A stretch of DNA of 16,193 nucleotides, taken from Candidatus Pacebacteria bacterium UBA6188 (GTDB lineage Bacteria; Patescibacteriota; Microgenomatia; UBA1400; PJMF01). This document shows, piece after piece, positions 1 through 6,101 of the stretch; position 1 is the first letter of the stretch, and each line of letters opens with the position of its first letter. The DNA is taken from assembly GCA_002422765.1 (NCBI GenBank), contig DITI01000032.1:1-16193 (forward strand). The letters run 5' to 3'. The position numbers were made by a program, and so were the translations under genes. The notes beneath the pieces are model-generated. The model saw only the letters and a list, made by a program, of their open reading frames with translations. It was not told the origin of the DNA and did no database searches.

Positions 1-2
1 AA

Positions 3-158
3 AAACCAAGGTGGCAGGAAGATCTTATTTCCAAGGAAATAAAATACTCCCATAAGCCAATAAAAGAGCTGTTGAGGAAAACATTGCTTGACTTTCCTGC
101 AAAAGAAAGTGGAATTAAGGTGCTAGTTCATCTAAGTCAATTTAGAACAAATTCGTAG
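3..158 (+). CDS. C-terminal fragment of an unknown protein
   Basis: An open frame enters from the left edge and ends at TAG 156-158, giving 51 visible residues. They are rich in Lys, Leu and Glu, with a likely amphipathic helix (about residues 18-32, around IKELLRKTLL) and an IKVLVHL strand-like run. I do not recognise a family. Other frames here are broken by stops, and the reading frame lies just before the intergenic hairpin at 212-230. An open run of this length in AT-rich DNA can occur by chance, so this is only a plausible gene end. Confidence 0.35.
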   Translation, partial: KPRWQEDLISKEIKYSHKPIKELLRKTLLDFPAKESGIKVLVHLSQFRTNS

Positions 159-211
159 ACAAAAAAAGCTGTTCTTCGTAAAGCAAAAATGTTAAAATGG
201 AGGATGTTCTT

Positions 212-230
212 TTTTAGCCTTCGGCTAAAA
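212..230. other. hairpin over the galU-like stop codon
   Basis: TTTTAGCC (212-219) and GGCTAAAA (223-230) form a perfect 8-bp stem with a 3-nt loop. The arm contains the stop codon of the minus-strand gene. Neither strand has a proper T run after it, so it may be a weak terminator or a 3'-end stabilising hairpin. It could serve the converging fragment at 3-158 as well. Confidence 0.4.
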
Positions 231-1125
231 TTTCCTCTACCCAACCCTTGACTTTTTGGCCATATTTTTCTTGCTCGATCACAAACTTCAAATGAGCCTT
301 GAAATAATTTTCTGGATCACCAGTGGTTAGCCATTTACTATTGTTTTTGGCTACCAAGACTTTTTTACCAGCTCGATTGAGCTTGCCAATCGCATCAGCA
401 GTCCATAGCTCACCATCCTTGCCCACTCCACTAACAGTGAGGTGCTCAAAAATTGCTGGAGTCAATAAATAGCGGCCGTAGGAAGCCAAGTTGGTGGGAG
501 CATCTTCCACACTAGGTTTCTCAATGATATCGACCAAAACGTTTTCCTGACCCTCTCGATAACTACCATCACGCAGAGCCACTGCGGCATACTTGGTGAT
601 TTCAGCAATCGGTAACTCTTCGACCATAATGATGGCTGAAGCGTCATTATATTGATGATAAGTGTCAACCAAAGTTTTGGCTGCACTGGGACTACCAAAC
701 ACAATGTCATCACTGTAAATAGCTAAAAAGGCGTCTTCATTTTCCACAAAAGCCTTGGCGCTAGCAAAAGGTGAACCATTGCCGTAAGGCAAACTTGGAT
801 CTTGAGTGATTACGGTAATTTTGGGGTAATCCAAAACTTGTTGTACCAATTCATAACGGTCTTCTTTGCCTTGAGCGGCCAATTGCTTGCGAATGCGGTT
901 TACATTATTGTTGAAATAATCTTCGTAGATGGGCTTACCCTCTGGGGTGGCAACAATAATAATCTCTTCCACATTGGCTTCCACACATTCTTCGATCACG
1001 AGCTGCATAACTGGGCGATTGCCCATTGGCAACATGCCTTTGGGTACGGTTTTGGTGATGGGTAAATATCGACTGGCAAAGCCAGCATCGGTAATAATCG
1101 CTTTGCGGACAAGTTTTTCAGACAT
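214..1125 (-). CDS. galU: UTP-glucose-1-phosphate uridylyltransferase-like nucleotidyltransferase
   Basis: The 303-residue product matches the GalU family, which makes UDP-glucose from UTP and glucose-1-phosphate for envelope glycans in the cytosol. The N-terminal nucleotide loop and lysine motif run TDAGFASRYLP...TVPKGMLP (residues 12-33; usual form GAGxGTRxLPxTKxxPKxMLP). The metal-binding acidic pair is in YSDD (137-140), and LPYGNGSPFA (112-121) replaces the usual GLGHA region. The first Gly of the loop is Asp here, a real departure from consensus, so the exact sugar or nucleotide specificity is uncertain. An open frame extends upstream to 1173. I choose ATG 1125 because the family motif follows directly and an extended -10 box ends 8 nt before it. 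The gene is divergent from the surface protein at 1226. Confidence 0.8.
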   Translation of the reverse strand: MSEKLVRKAIITDAGFASRYLPITKTVPKGMLPMGNRPVMQLVIEECVEANVEEIIIVATPEGKPIYEDYFNNNVNRIRKQLAAQGKEDRYELVQQVLDYPKITVITQDPSLPYGNGSPFASAKAFVENEDAFLAIYSDDIVFGSPSAAKTLVDTYHQYNDASAIIMVEELPIAEITKYAAVALRDGSYREGQENVLVDIIEKPSVEDAPTNLASYGRYLLTPAIFEHLTVSGVGKDGELWTADAIGKLNRAGKKVLVAKNNSKWLTTGDPENYFKAHLKFVIEQEKYGQKVKGWVEEILAEG

Positions 1126-1133
1126 ATGCAAAA

Positions 1134-1142
1134 AGTATAACA
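1134..1142 (-). promoter_or_regulatory. extended -10 promoter of the galU-like gene
   Basis: On the minus strand TGT-TATACT (TATACT at 1139-1134) ends 8 nt before ATG 1125. There is no good -35. The position predicts a transcript that begins at or next to the start codon (leaderless). Confidence 0.6.
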
Positions 1143-1188
1143 CAGCTAAAAAACTGAAAAGATCAGCAAACAATTTAACAATGCCCTC

Positions 1189-1218
1189 TTGACCAGTAGC
1201 AAGAAAAAGCGCTATGCT
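1189..1218 (+). promoter_or_regulatory. promoter of the surface protein gene
   Basis: TTGACC (1189-1194), 18 nt, TATGCT (1213-1218), then 7 nt to ATG 1226. The upstream in-frame ATG at 1214 lies inside the -10 box, so it cannot be on the transcript. This fixes the start at 1226. Confidence 0.6.
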
Positions 1219-1225
1219 GGAGTTG

Positions 1226-3190
1226 ATGTCGCAAACTCAAAGAAGAAACCCCTTTGCCATTCTTGGCTTATTTACTATTATCTTGGTCACCTCCATCGCT
1301 TTGCTAGCGGTAATGTTTCTACAAAAACCAGCCACCGAATTAAGCCTCGACTCTCGTAAAGCTGCCATGGTCGACTCTGGCTTGGCAGAACTCAACACTT
1401 ACCCTTTTAATCAAAGCACTCTGAAGGTCAAGGAAGAGCAAAAAATTAATCTCCAACTCAACACCAAAACCAAATCTCTCGACTCGATTGAGTTAATTTT
1501 TGAGGTTATTGCTGATAAAGGCTTGCTGAATGCAGATAAAATCAAGTTCACCGGCACAGTGCCAGCAGAATTAGAGGTCAATAAACAAGAAGTAGTACCC
1601 AGTATTTGTGAAAAAGATTGTTACACCGTTACTCTTTTGCTCAGCGTCAAAGATCCAGAAACTGCTTTTAACAGCAACAACCAGATGGAAACCATCTCTC
1701 AACTGAGTTTCACTCCGCAGAAAGAAGGTAGTTTAAAACTAAAAATCAGTCAAGACAGCACCGCCATTGAACATGAAACTACTGAAGACATTTTACAAAA
1801 ACCCACTGTTTTGGATTTTCAATATTACGTTACTGAGAATGGCATCGACCGCTCCCAATGTTCTTTCGAGTATTCAGCTTGGGGAGAATGTAAAAATGGC
1901 TGGCAAACTCGCCAATATTCAGTCCAACCAGACAAATGCTACTGGTATGAAGAAGAAACCCTCAAGGAATTGAGTCAAAAATGCGCCGATCAAGATGTAA
2001 TTAGCGCTAATAGTCAATATTTCTACCTCTACTCCAATGACCGTTGCTGGAACAAGCCTTCAGAAGGAGAATCTCTCTACGTCATCTGGAATAAAAAGCA
2101 ATACAGCAATGTCACCTGGATCGACGTCAGCAGTAGTCCAGAGTTTGGCGACTATTATCACAAAAAAGTTGAGGGCAACATCGATCAAACCAATGGCGAC
2201 TGGCTCATCGTCAATGCTAAAGGCTTTACCCACGCCACTGGCAATAAAGGTCCCTTGAGCTTCGAGCCCAACAAAGAATATTTCTTCCGCCTCTACACCA
2301 CCAACAATGACGGTCAGCACATCTCTTCAGTTCGTTATTACATCACCTTCTGTAGTGGTGATCAAAGCAGTTATAAGAACTGCAATGACGCTTGTGGCGA
2401 AGGTAGCGACCAAAGTAAAAGTTGTGCCCCAGGCTTAACCTGTCATGAGGGTCAATGTCGTAATGAAAAAAATCTCGACAACACTCTCTGTTTAGCCACT
2501 CCTGGCATTCAAACTAATGACCGCAGCTGCAATCAATATTGCGCCAATAGCAATGATTGTTCAGCTGGTCTAACTTGCTTCTGGAATCGTTGTCGCGCTC
2601 CACAAAATCTAGACAGCAGTAGTTGTGAAGTCAAAACTGCCGCAACCACCACTAGCTCCGTCAGTACCGTGGCCAATAAAGGCAGTAATATTAATTCCTA
2701 CACCGATCAATCAGGCAAAACAGTCCTCTTGCCAAGCGAAGCCTATGATTTAACTACTTATGGTTGCAATCAAGGTTGTAACAACAATCGCGACTGTGAC
2801 GTGGACATGCGCTGTTACAAGGGCAAATGTCGTCTCGCTGATGATCCTGAAGAAATAGCTTGTAAAGTTAGTCAAGATTCAAGCGACAAAGAAATAGACT
2901 CCACTCCTAGCGCAGTCAAAACTCAGGTTAGTCCTACTCCTACTGATCAAAAAAAGAGCGGTCCTTTCCAAAGTAGCTTGAGTAAAATGATTTCCAACTT
3001 CTCCTGGCAGTGGCTGGCTTTTGCTGGAGCATTGCTTATCGTTGCTTTGGGTCTCATTGTTAGCTCCATCGCTCGAGCCAAAAAAGATCCTTGGCAAGCT
3101 AGTCTCACCAGAACTCCAGAGCCAACAAACAATGAACAGGCTGATGACGAGGAAATCAAAATCCCAGAAGACAAGCCTTTGAGATTTTAA
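1226..3190 (+). CDS. large Cys-rich surface protein with two membrane anchors
   Basis: 654 residues. An N-terminal membrane segment (about residues 10-32, FAILGLFTIILVTSIALLAV) and a C-terminal one (WLAFAGALLIVALGLIV, around nt 3010-3065) flank a long external part; an acidic Pro-rich tail of about 40 residues follows. From the N-terminus: a beta-rich region (about 45-190) resembling a cohesin-type fold; a thrombospondin-1-like motif, CSFEYSAWGECKNGWQTR (nt 1859-1912), ending in LSQKC; a region resembling fibronectin III (EYFFRLYTTNNDG near nt 2275-2313); then three six-Cys modules at 2381-2491, 2528-2626 and 2765-2863. A Ser/Thr/Pro-rich linker precedes the last anchor. Such mosaics fit adhesion or cell contact in host-dependent CPR bacteria, but that role is inferred. 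Domain names other than the Cys modules and the membrane segments rest on short motif resemblance. Confidence 0.75.
   Translation: MSQTQRRNPFAILGLFTIILVTSIALLAVMFLQKPATELSLDSRKAAMVDSGLAELNTYPFNQSTLKVKEEQKINLQLNTKTKSLDSIELIFEVIADKGLLNADKIKFTGTVPAELEVNKQEVVPSICEKDCYTVTLLLSVKDPETAFNSNNQMETISQLSFTPQKEGSLKLKISQDSTAIEHETTEDILQKPTVLDFQYYVTENGIDRSQCSFEYSAWGECKNGWQTRQYSVQPDKCYWYEEETLKELSQKCADQDVISANSQYFYLYSNDRCWNKPSEGESLYVIWNKKQYSNVTWIDVSSSPEFGDYYHKKVEGNIDQTNGDWLIVNAKGFTHATGNKGPLSFEPNKEYFFRLYTTNNDGQHISSVRYYITFCSGDQSSYKNCNDACGEGSDQSKSCAPGLTCHEGQCRNEKNLDNTLCLATPGIQTNDRSCNQYCANSNDCSAGLTCFWNRCRAPQNLDSSSCEVKTAATTTSSVSTVANKGSNINSYTDQSGKTVLLPSEAYDLTTYGCNQGCNNNRDCDVDMRCYKGKCRLADDPEEIACKVSQDSSDKEIDSTPSAVKTQVSPTPTDQKKSGPFQSSLSKMISNFSWQWLAFAGALLIVALGLIVSSIARAKKDPWQASLTRTPEPTNNEQADDEEIKIPEDKPLRF
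2381..2863 (+). repeat. three six-cysteine modules within the surface protein
   Basis: Modules begin at 2381, 2528 and 2765 with the pattern C-x3-C-x5-C-x5-C-x4-C-x10-C (x9 instead of x5 in the first). Shared residues include CN at the start, D/S before the third Cys, GLTC in modules 1 and 2, and CR at the fifth Cys. A Thr/Ser-rich insert of about 45 codons separates modules 2 and 3. Three internal disulfides per module are likely. Confidence 0.75.
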
Positions 3191-3191
3191 C

Positions 3192-3220
3192 TTGAAAAAA
3201 CAAACACTTCAGGCTAGAAT
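3192..3220 (+). promoter_or_regulatory. promoter upstream of secE
   Basis: TTGAAA (3192-3197), 17 nt, TAGAAT (3215-3220). The predicted start near 3227 leaves about 20 nt before ATG 3248. The -35 lies immediately after the stop codon of the preceding gene. Confidence 0.6.
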
Positions 3221-3247
3221 CCTAGACATCGCCAGAAAAAATTGCAT

Positions 3248-3430
3248 ATGTTGACCAAAATCAAAAAATACTTTCAGGAAGTCCTCACTGAAATCAAGAA
3301 CACCACTTGGCCTACTAAAACTAACACCAAAAATATGACTCTTTTGGTGGTAGCGGTTGCCATCCTGATTGCTCTCTATCTTGGGGGCATTGATTTCCTC
3401 CTACAAAAAATTATGGGGGTTCTGATATAA
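3248..3430 (+). CDS. secE: preprotein translocase subunit SecE
   Basis: 60 residues, the usual size of the short bacterial SecE. SecE clamps SecY in the membrane as part of the SecYEG channel. The cytosolic amphipathic helix KKYFQEVLTEIKNTTWPTK carries the conserved TWP signature, followed by one membrane segment (MTLLVVAVAILIALYLGGIDFLL). ATG 3248 is preferred over TTG 3242. Location directly before nusG is the standard bacterial order. Its stop codon TAA (3428-3430) lies inside the -10 box of the nusG promoter. Confidence 0.92.
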   Translation: MLTKIKKYFQEVLTEIKNTTWPTKTNTKNMTLLVVAVAILIALYLGGIDFLLQKIMGVLI

Positions 3431-3431
3431 T
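3423..3431 (+). promoter_or_regulatory. extended -10 promoter of nusG overlapping the secE stop
   Basis: TGA-TATAAT (3423-3431) ends 9 nt before ATG 3441. It gives nusG its own nearly leaderless transcript in addition to read-through from secE. No clear Shine-Dalgarno sequence is present in the 10-nt gap. Confidence 0.6.
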
Positions 3432-3440
3432 ACTTCTCCT

Positions 3441-4061
3441 ATGACCGATCAAATGCAAGTTCCAGAAGTACCAGAAATCCAAGAAGTGCAGGTGCAATCA
3501 CCCAACTTGGTTAACATCTCTGACGTCGATAACAAAAAAGCCCGTTGGTATGTCGTTCACGTTTACTCTGGTCATGAGAAAAAAATTGCCGAGGCACTCC
3601 GCCAACGCGCTCAAACTTTGCATTTAACTGACAAAATCATCCAAGTTCTCATTCCTACTCAAGACAAGATTCAAATTCGTCGTGGTCAACGCAAGACTGT
3701 AAGTGAAAAAATCTTCCCAGGCTACATGCTGGTCAAATTAGAAATGACTGATGACGCTTGGTTGGCGATTCGCACCACCGATGGCGTGACCGGTTTTGTC
3801 GGCATGAGTAGCAAGCCTACTCCTCTACCAAAAAGCGAAGTTGAAGCTATCATGAAATACACCGAGCAATCTGGTGAAGCCTCCTACAAAGCTGACTTTG
3901 TTGATGGTGAAGCAGTCAAAGTGGTTGAAGGACCATTCAATGACTTCTTGGGCACTGTTGACAAAATTGATGAGGAAAAAGGCAAAGTCACCGTTTTACT
4001 CAATATTTTCGGTCGCGAGACTCCAGTGGAATTAGATTTCTTGCAAGTCAAGAAGGTCTAG
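3441..4061 (+). CDS. nusG: transcription termination/antitermination factor NusG
   Basis: 206 residues. NusG binds RNA polymerase through its NGN domain and links it to Rho or to the ribosome via its KOW domain. NGN starts at about residue 35 (ARWYVVHVYSGHEKKIAEAL), with IFPGYMLVKLEMTDDAWLAIRTTDGVTGFVG in the middle. The KOW domain is at the C-terminus (FVDGEAVKVVEGPFNDFLGTV...NIFGRETPVELDFLQV). An extra acidic N-terminal stretch of about 33 residues precedes NGN. It lies between secE and rplK in the canonical order. Confidence 0.95.
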   Translation: MTDQMQVPEVPEIQEVQVQSPNLVNISDVDNKKARWYVVHVYSGHEKKIAEALRQRAQTLHLTDKIIQVLIPTQDKIQIRRGQRKTVSEKIFPGYMLVKLEMTDDAWLAIRTTDGVTGFVGMSSKPTPLPKSEVEAIMKYTEQSGEASYKADFVDGEAVKVVEGPFNDFLGTVDKIDEEKGKVTVLLNIFGRETPVELDFLQVKKV

Positions 4062-4067
4062 TTTACA

Positions 4068-4076
4068 TGCTATAAT
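4068..4076 (+). promoter_or_regulatory. extended -10 promoter for rplK-rplA
   Basis: TGC-TATAAT (4068-4076) lies just after the nusG stop codon, with no good -35. The predicted start near 4083 gives a 5' leader of about 180 nt, in contrast to the leaderless genes nearby. Confidence 0.6.
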
Positions 4077-4265
4077 ACTCTTCTTCGATTAAAATTTTGG
4101 TGGATTAGGGAATCCACGCTTCTCAGACTTTTAGTTGGAAGAAAACAAAAAATAAAACTTAAATATAAATGAAAGGAGCAATTTAATTTTTCGATGCATT
4201 GCGCCACCCGAGTAAGCGTCCTTACTCGAGAGACGCTGAGGAGAAAAATTTAGATTGCGACGAAC
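4077..4265 (+). ncRNA. structured 5' leader of rplK
   Basis: The leader contains a 7-bp hairpin GTGGATT/AATCCAC (4100-4117), then a Shine-Dalgarno sequence GAAAGGAG (4171-4178). A long hairpin follows directly. Its outer stem pairs 4179-4192 with 4243-4257 (14 pairs including one G-U, and one bulge at 4249). Inside, GCG/CGC (4201-4203 with 4234-4236) and an 8-bp stem CGAGTAAG/CTTACTCG (4209-4228, loop CGTC) are stacked. After folding, only CGACGAAC remains between the stem base and ATG 4266. An alternative stem AGCGTC/GACGCT (4215-4220 with 4231-4236) competes with the inner one. The likely role is control of rplK translation. Confidence 0.6.
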
Positions 4266-4688
4266 ATGGCCAAAAAAGTCAAACAAATCTTAAAACTAAA
4301 TCTACCAGCTGGTACTGCTACTCCAGCCCCTCCAGTCGGTCCTATTTTGGGTCAAGCTGGTATCAACATGATGGATTTCTTGAAGCAATACAATGCTGCT
4401 ACTTCTGATCAAAAAGGTCAGATTATTCCTGCCGAAATCACCATCTTTGAAAACAATTCTTTTACCTTTGTCCTTAAATTACCTCCAGTTGCAGACTTGA
4501 TCAAGCAAACACTCAAGCTCAAAGCTGGTAGCGCTACTGCAGGCAAAGACAACAAAGCCAAACTGACCATGGATCAAGTCAAGGCCATTGCTGAAAGAAA
4601 AATGCCTGACATGAACACCAACAATTTGGAATCAGCCATGCAAAGCGTCATCGGCTCAGCCAAATCAATGGGTGTAGACGTTGTTTAA
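4266..4688 (+). CDS. rplK: 50S ribosomal protein L11
   Basis: 140 residues, standard length. L11 binds the GTPase-associated centre of 23S rRNA. The start MAKKVKQILKLNLPAG and the N-terminal signature PAPPVGPILGQAGINMMDFLKQYN are canonical. The C-terminal rRNA-binding domain contains the helix MDQVKAIAERKMPDMN and ends in SAKSMGVDV. It is followed 67 nt later by rplA, with the L1-binding site in the gap. No Shine-Dalgarno sequence lies at normal distance; the leader hairpin appears to supply it. Confidence 0.97.
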   Translation: MAKKVKQILKLNLPAGTATPAPPVGPILGQAGINMMDFLKQYNAATSDQKGQIIPAEITIFENNSFTFVLKLPPVADLIKQTLKLKAGSATAGKDNKAKLTMDQVKAIAERKMPDMNTNNLESAMQSVIGSAKSMGVDVV

Positions 4689-4705
4689 TTAAAAAATATA
4701 AATAA

Positions 4706-4743
4706 GTGGGAGGCTCAAGCTTTACTCTAGCCGTTTGCACCAC
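4706..4743 (+). promoter_or_regulatory. L1-binding site mimic before rplA
   Basis: GTGG (4706-4709) pairs with CCAC (4740-4743) and GGCT (4712-4715) pairs with AGCC (4729-4732). They leave an asymmetric internal loop of GA opposite GTTTGCA. The 5' strand GTGGGAGGCT and the 3' parts AGCCG and ACCAC match the L1-binding stem of bacterial 23S rRNA (helices 76-78). It ends 12 nt before the rplA ATG, so bound L1 would block initiation, as in known L1 autoregulation. Confidence 0.75.
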
Positions 4744-4755
4744 AGAAAGTAAAAT

Positions 4756-5487
4756 ATGGGAAGCAAAAAAAACGTCGACATGACGCAGACCGAGATGGAA
4801 ATCAAAACCGTCGAAGTCGAAAATCCTACAGAAGTTAATGTTGAAGGCAGTGAAGAAACTGTCGTCAAAAAAGCCGTCAAGGCCAAAAAAGCGAGAAGTA
4901 AACGCTATCAAGCTGTACGTGCTCAATTAGACAAAAGCAAATTTTACCCAGTTAAGGAAGCTGTTGAGTTAGTCAAAAAACTTTCTTACAGTCATTTCGT
5001 TGGTTCTGTCGAAGCTCACATTATTGTGCGCGAAGTTTCTAGTAGTGTTGATCTCACTTTGCCACATTCCACTGGCAAAAGCGTTAAAGTAGCGATTGTT
5101 GATGCTGCTCTACTCGCAGAAATTGAAGCTGGCAAGCTTGATTTTGACATCTTACTCGCTCATCCAGAGTTCATGCCTAAATTAGCCAAATTAGCTAGAG
5201 TTTTGGGTCCAAAAGGCCTGATGCCTAACCCAAAAAATGGCACTTTGACTCCCAATCCAGAAATCAAAAAGAAAGAGTTGGAAGCTGGTAAATTTACTCT
5301 CAAAACTGAAAAAAAAGCTCCCCTCATGCACTTGGTGATTGGTAAAACTGACATGAGCAACGATCAGCTTAACGAAAACATTGAAGCCTTGCTCAAAGCC
5401 CTCAAAGGCAAAGTTCTCAAGCTAAGTCTTTCTCCCAGTATGGGACCAGGCATTAAAGTTTTGGTAGAAGATAAAGACGAAGAATAA
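4756..5487 (+). CDS. rplA: 50S ribosomal protein L1
   Basis: 243 residues. L1 forms the mobile stalk at the ribosomal E site and represses its own mRNA. The conserved core starts near residue 45 (SKRYQAVRAQLDKSKFYPVKEAVELVKK) and carries the signature LARVLGPKGLMPNPKNGTLTP, ending in LSPSMGPGIKVLVED. An acidic, Val/Glu-rich N-terminal extension of about 40 residues is unusual. ATG 4756 has only a weak purine stretch upstream (AGAAAG), and internal ATGs at 4780 and 4795 are possible alternatives. Some CPR lineages lack L1, so its presence is informative for placement. Confidence 0.96.
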   Translation: MGSKKNVDMTQTEMEIKTVEVENPTEVNVEGSEETVVKKAVKAKKARSKRYQAVRAQLDKSKFYPVKEAVELVKKLSYSHFVGSVEAHIIVREVSSSVDLTLPHSTGKSVKVAIVDAALLAEIEAGKLDFDILLAHPEFMPKLAKLARVLGPKGLMPNPKNGTLTPNPEIKKKELEAGKFTLKTEKKAPLMHLVIGKTDMSNDQLNENIEALLKALKGKVLKLSLSPSMGPGIKVLVEDKDEE

Positions 5488-5494
5488 TTCTTTA

Positions 5495-6082
5495 TTAATT
5501 TAAAACAGGAAAACCCGCCTTTTTAGGCGGGTTTTTTGAAGCTGTAACTGTATAGAAAAAGAGGGAATCCTTCGCCAAGCCAAAGGTGCGTGAAAACCAA
5601 TTAGGACGCTGATTGGTAAAAGTTTTTTCGACACTTACTTCATCAGTAGACTTGAGACGCTCATACATGGCAACTGCACCGGTGGAAAGACTAGTAGAAG
5701 AAACCCAGCGGTGAAAAACTTTGCTAAGCAGTAATTGCTTAATCGTTTCCCCAACTAAACCAGGAGTATGATTGGACTTTTTCTCGACTTGACTCCAACT
5801 CTTGTGCTTAATTCCTGTATTTCCCAATCCCAAACTAAAAAATTCATGCTTATTGCTAAAGCCATCTAGCTTAACTTTTCCACTTAAAATTGCAACATCT
5901 TGCTCTTCTGTTTGCACCTGAATGTTTATAAAACACTCATTTTCATCTAACTCTTCAGTTTTTTTAACATAAGTGAGGACAACATTAAAAATTTTTCCAG
6001 AAAAATCAAACGAAAATAATGGGAAATTTTTTTCTCCTTGATGTTCCATTTGCAACATCAACTCGCCCATTGAAACCTTCAT
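5495..6082 (-). CDS. hypothetical protein downstream of thrS
   Basis: 195 residues, no family recognised. It is soluble by appearance, with no signal peptide or membrane segment. The N-terminal half is beta-rich and hydrophilic (FPLFSFDFSGKIFNVVLTYVKK); a helical part follows (TPGLVGETIKQLLLSKVFHRWVSS), then a C-terminal part with Trp and Phe (RPNWFSRTFGLAKDSLFFYT). It starts 19 nt after the thrS stop with a Shine-Dalgarno-like GAGAGG about 9 nt before the ATG, so it is co-transcribed with thrS and probably under the same attenuator. Its last codons, KNPPKKAGF, are encoded by the terminator hairpin at 5508-5537. The function is unknown; co-regulation with a tRNA synthetase is the only clue. 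Confidence 0.7.
   Translation of the reverse strand: MKVSMGELMLQMEHQGEKNFPLFSFDFSGKIFNVVLTYVKKTEELDENECFINIQVQTEEQDVAILSGKVKLDGFSNKHEFFSLGLGNTGIKHKSWSQVEKKSNHTPGLVGETIKQLLLSKVFHRWVSSTSLSTGAVAMYERLKSTDEVSVEKTFTNQRPNWFSRTFGLAKDSLFFYTVTASKNPPKKAGFPVLN
5508..5537. terminator. bidirectional terminator between rplA and the converging gene
   Basis: AAAACCCGCC-TTTTTA-GGCGGGTTTTTT: a 6-bp GC stem with T runs on both strands. On the plus strand it ends secE-rplA transcription. On the minus strand it lies inside the last codons of the gene at 5495-6082. Confidence 0.85.
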
Positions 6083-6101
6083 TTCATTTGCCTCTCTAGT
6101 T

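Noticed and set aside
193..251. TGT-TAAAAT followed by GGAGG and ATG at 204 as a small gene
   Set aside because: Only 15 codons, crossing the galU-like stop hairpin; the Shine-Dalgarno touches the ATG. Probably chance.
1126..1173. Longer N-terminus of the galU-like protein with a membrane helix
   Set aside because: The extra 16 residues are encoded by the promoter region, and the GalU motif begins right after ATG 1125.
4100..4117. GTGGATT/AATCCAC hairpin as a terminator after nusG
   Set aside because: No T run follows, and it lies downstream of the rplK promoter within the rplK leader.
4194..4253. 19-codon upstream ORF in the rplK leader as a real gene
   Set aside because: It lies wholly inside the hairpin, its Shine-Dalgarno is 15 nt away, and the codons show no repeated amino acid; kept only as an alternative explanation.
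4199..4408. 69-codon frame overlapping the rplK start
   Set aside because: A shadow of rplK in another frame, with Ser/Tyr-rich composition and no initiation signal.
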